From Antedon mediterranea (taxonomy: Eukaryota; Echinodermata; Crinoidea; Comatulida; Antedonidae), in the NCBI RefSeq assembly GCF_964355755.1, contig NC_092680.1, forward strand, positions 7,913,001 to 7,977,000: a stretch of DNA of 64,000 bases. The letters are read 5' to 3'. The notes under the pieces were generated by a model. It searched no databases and was not told where the DNA came from. It was given only the letters and a program-made list of their open reading frames with translations. Both the position numbers and the translations under genes were made by a program. Of the stretch, positions 60,601 to 64,000 are shown in pieces. Each line of letters starts with the position of its first letter. Positions within the stretch are counted from its first letter, which is position 1.

Positions 60601-63600
60601 AATAACCAAAATGATCAGCGTTCATTGAATTTATCTGGAAATCTACTCGTACAGCTGATAGGCGACCTTCCGTATGTTCTATTTATTGGTCATAGACAAT
60701 GCGTGTGTGTGGGAATATACTATTTTATAGATAGATTATTAAAAATGATATGAACTCGGCTACAAGGTCGGATTTCCTCTAGGATTGACTGCGAATGACG
60801 TATTTCAAGTTCATGGGGATAGACAAACGTAAGCCATTCATTCATGGAGCTCCCTCTATTACCCTTGACCTGAGTCTGTACCCTATTTATTATAAATGTC
60901 AAATCCAATGATACGACAGTTATAGAAAAAAAGGGAATCATAAGAATTAAGCTCTGTCTACACTATCAAACTTTAACAAAAAGTAAGTAATGAAAATTCG
61001 CTAAATAAAGGTATCAACATTACAAACAAATTATGTAAATGTATATTATTCGATGTCACAAATGTTGCTGAATGTTGTTTAAATAAATGAAATAATAATT
61101 TGATTTTGTTTATATATTAGACATCAATGAATGCAGCGAATCTTTAACCCCGTGTGGAAATAATGGAACATGCGCAAATACTGATGGGTCATATAAGTGT
61201 ACGTGTGACGACGGCTGGATGGGAGAAAACTGTGAAGCGAGTAAGTATGGGAAGGAATACTACAGTGACATGAAGTTAAAACATATAACTTGCTCTAAAC
61301 ACGAGTTAAACTAAAGATTAGGTATAAGTATTATCTGAACTTCAAGTGGTACATGAAGAGGCCTATATGAACTTTTCTCTCCACTCAACTTTTTTCTAAT
61401 ATTTACACTGTAGTGGATGATATAGCTATAACAACTTTGATACATTTTCAGAATGTGAAGATAGCAATTATAGTTGTGACTACTGGGCAGGAACGGATGA
61501 GTGTGATATCAACCCATCATACATGTTGAAATATTGCCAATTCAGTTGTGGAGTCTGCCAACCATATGGTAACGAACTATATAATCCTTAAGCTCAGTCT
61601 ACACTATCACATGTGATGTTACAACAAAATGTGATGTGCCCATATATGGACATGATGATGTCATATCACAACCATATTTGGGCATATCACTACCATATTT
61701 GAGAACATCACACTTTTTTTGTCAAAGATAGTGCAGACAGAGATGTATCTTGTTTACGTCGAGTGACGCATAGGTATATGCTCATCTGGCCAACCTACTG
61801 CACAATGGCATTAAAAGCATTCGTTATCGTTCTTCTGTATTGTATTTAAACCTTTAAATTAATAATATAACGTTGGTCACATAAATTTGCCATCCATAAC
61901 GTTAGATTGGAAGGCATCTGAAGAAGAAGCAAGTACGCTTCCCGGCTGTGGTTTTTGTAAAACATTGCGTTATATTTCAAACTAATGTCAATATTGTTGT
62001 AGAGTGCCAAGATCGACATGAAAACTGTGCTTTGTGGGCTAGTATAGGCGAATGCCAAATAAATCCTTTCTACATGTTAAGCTTCTGCCATCGAAGTTGT
62101 GGGGTCTGTTTGGATGGTAAGTTAATTGTTTATCAATCACTTGATGACAAAAAAGGACGAAAATATGGTGTTTAGGAAGATAAGGAGGAAAGGCGGGGAA
62201 CCATTTGCTTTTTGATGAGAATGATTAGAATGAGTGAGAAAGATAAGGATCTAGATATGGATATGATAATTGTGATAATATGTTAATCGTAATGACATTA
62301 AAATAAAGTCGAAAACAATTGTTTTTAAAACGTTGTTGTGGTTTTTGAATGCTGATGATGCTGATAATGAATTATATATCAGTAATTGTGATGGTGAAGA
62401 TATTGACGATAATTTAAGCTTTGACGACTTTTTATTATAGTAATAACACTGTCTTTCAACACATAGAGATCTTTCATTTATCTCCATAACATCGATTTTA
62501 ATTCCCTAAATACCTTTCTTTTATCTTGAACCTAACCCTTTGTCTGTGATACCTTTTTGATGGAATTAGGGTTAGAATTAGATAAGAATACCATTATTAT
62601 TAAGAATATATAATACTTCTTTCTTATCAGACGAGTGTTCAACGCATCCATGCAAGAATGGAGGAACATGTACAGATCTTGAAGATGACTACTCCTGCAC
62701 ATGCCAAGAGGGATGGGGCGGCATTAACTGTCACGTTCGTTAGTATTTCTTAGTTTTCTCTTCTTAACAAAAACAAGTATTACGTTTTATATTACACTTA
62801 ATTTAAACTGTTTGTAAAAAAACTCTTTACACCAAACCAATTGTACGAATTTACGAGATTAGAATACCTTCTTTTCTTGACGGTTTCGTTGTTCCTTTCA
62901 CGAACAACTTCTTCAGAAATTGTTAATTACAACCAAGTTGAACATTTACAATTAACTAACAGTTATTATCTAAACATTATTTTAAAACAAATTATTTCAA
63001 CTATTAGATTTTGTTTAATGCTACGTTAATATTTATCTTCTATTTTCGCAGCTCTGAACGAATGTGACAGTAATCCTTGTCAAAATAATGGAACATGTTT
63101 CGATTCGATAGCATATTATCAATGTGCGTGCAGCGACGGCTATGAAGGAGTGAACTGTGAAAACGGTACGTAAAGCAGTATAGACTTGGCCCAAGTCTGT
63201 AGTTATTTCAAGCTCAAGTAGTACGTATGAAACGCCATTTTACTAATATTAGGGGTAAAATCCATCTGAAACCCAGACTAGTAAAAGCAGTAACGCACAA
63301 ATACATTAACCGTTGTTTATTTTTGTATTGCTCTACAAAATTACAAATATATAAATAATAAAAGACCGGAACAAGAGGATAACTTAACACTGAAGCTCAA
63401 AATCTTGTTTCTAAACGATTATAAAAAATCATAAATAATAAATAATGCTTAATATATATGTTATCAAGTATGTATTTTTAATTGTATATTTGAACTTGTC
63501 CCTCAAAAACGTTAAAAATGAATATTTTAAAAAATTAGACTTTAAATAGGCTATGTTGAAGTTTTTCACTTTGTATTAGAAAACACGACAAAAATAATGA

Positions 63601-64000
63601 TTTCACTTATAAGAAGACAACATAACTTGCTACATTTAACCATATTTTTGTAGACAGACAGTTTTAAATTCAGTGTTTCAGGTAAATATATTTTCAGGGG
63701 GGACAATGTATCTTTAAATTTATTATGTTTTCCTATTCTAATTATGTAATTTAGTCCAAATGTTTACTTCGTTAAATTAACATTTTGTATGTTGTATTCT
63801 GTCTGTCTGGCACAGGTCGACTGGGACAAGTCGCTCTGTAAGCTACATTATTTATAGTGTTTATTTTATTTTTAGCATGATTTTGTTTTCCAGAAACCGA
63901 CCATTGTTCTAATGATCCTTGTCTTAATGGTGGAATCTGTGTTGATATTGGGTTGGATTATAAATGCAAGTGCTCTTTGGGTTTCTATGGTAAATCATGC
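51627..64000 (+). CDS. MAM-MAM-EGF-ShK modular secreted/surface protein (3' end beyond window), at least 779 aa
   Basis: Sixteen exons seen: 51627-51663, 55558-55710, 56152-56432, 57461-57530, 58101-58247, 58718-58986, 59133-59229, 59322-59441, 59553-59669, 59861-60226, 61121-61240, 61452-61568, 62003-62116, 62631-62738, 63052-63165, 63894 onward. The joined frame stays open. Order: signal peptide ([18 protein letters not shown]), MAM (about 19-180), MAM (181-351), EGF, EGF, a Thr/Pro/Ser-rich linker likely O-glycosylated (about 431-517), EGF, calcium-type EGF (DINEC), two ShK/SXC domains of six cysteines (593-669; [12 protein letters not shown]...CGVC and [12 protein letters not shown]...CGVC), then three more EGFs, the last cut at the window end. 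Introns between modules are phase 1. The exon 5 donor (gttgga) is weak. It is a paralogue of the upstream MAM gene by order, strand and intron positions. Function is inferred only as extracellular matrix or surface recognition. Confidence 0.9.
52945..53150. repeat. degenerate short tandem repeat (tacttattgctacttatag type)
   Basis: Loose repetition of ttgctacttatag and tacttatt words, interrupted by taggcctac words. The boundaries are soft. Confidence 0.5.
54676..54740 (-). mobile_element. 3' tail of a non-LTR element (minus strand)
   Basis: Four attca units (gtattcaattcaattcaatt) followed by caaagaacatttattaacgt look like the reverse complement of a CR1-like 3' end with a (TTGAA)n tail. The body is not readable. 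Confidence 0.4.
56478..56600 (-). mobile_element. possible 3' end of a retroelement (minus strand)
   Basis: The word ttttcaagtttcaagtttat plus tgtttcacacaatataatac resembles the reversed 3' end of LINE copies; a GC-richer stretch with ggaggacgcattaagccaag follows. It lies in intron 3 of the second MAM gene. The open frame at 56549-56761 is not a coding exon. Confidence 0.35.
58601..58630. mobile_element. MITE family B terminus
   Basis: aagctctgtctacactatca plus aactatcata, preceded by TA. The left end only; in intron 5 of the second MAM gene. Confidence 0.55.
60949..60975. mobile_element. MITE family B terminus
   Basis: aagctctgtctacactatca plus aacttta; the left end only. In intron 10 of the second MAM gene. 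Confidence 0.55.
61590..61747. mobile_element. MITE family B, full copy (about 158 bp)
   Basis: The left end aagctcagtctacactatca is matched inverted by ttgtcaaagatagtgcagac plus agagatgta at the right end. The interior holds alternating atatcac and catatttggg words, themselves partly inverted. It sits in the intron between the two ShK exons. Confidence 0.75.

Overview
This is AT-rich eukaryotic DNA with multi-exon genes, GT-AG introns, phase-1 shuffled extracellular modules, MITEs, non-LTR retrotransposon fragments, microsatellites and a long satellite array. The gene content (an ANKDD1 orthologue, a kisspeptin-receptor-like GPCR and two MAM/EGF/ShK proteins) and the density of the palindrome TAGGCCTA suggest an invertebrate deuterostome, most likely an echinoderm. 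The species assignment is an inference, not something the sequence proves. All protein-family calls come from reading motifs; no search was run.

Layout. 1-14 kb: no convincing host gene. It holds a decayed LINE (about 690-1727, minus) and many copies of one MITE family (7.5 kb, 11.1-12.9 kb). 14.0-17.7 kb: two arms of about 580 bp in inverted orientation enclose a possible transposase exon (minus) and a further inverted-repeat element. 18.3-20.9 kb: a small minus-strand ORF with a signal peptide, then two exons of a rhodopsin-class GPCR (TM3 to C-terminus) most like kisspeptin receptors. 26.3-36.5 kb: a complete 14-exon ANKDD1-type gene (521 aa) with ankyrin repeats and a C-terminal death domain. 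Its introns carry several MITEs and a tRNA-derived SINE. 37.4-45.4 kb: LINE 3' remnant, then about 7 kb of satellite built of palindromic monomers, interrupted by a second LINE fragment. 45.8-50.3 kb: a complete 10-exon type I membrane protein (595 aa; MAM-MAM-EGF, seven 12-residue Cys/Trp repeats, TM). 51.6-64.0 kb: a related second gene, same strand, cut by the window end (signal peptide, MAM-MAM, EGF, Thr/Pro linker, EGF, two ShK, EGFs).

The two MAM genes share order, strand and intron positions, so they look like a tandem family of secreted or cell-surface adhesion proteins. The GPCR and ANKDD1 genes have no evident functional link to them. Most of the non-genic DNA that can be explained is transposon debris.
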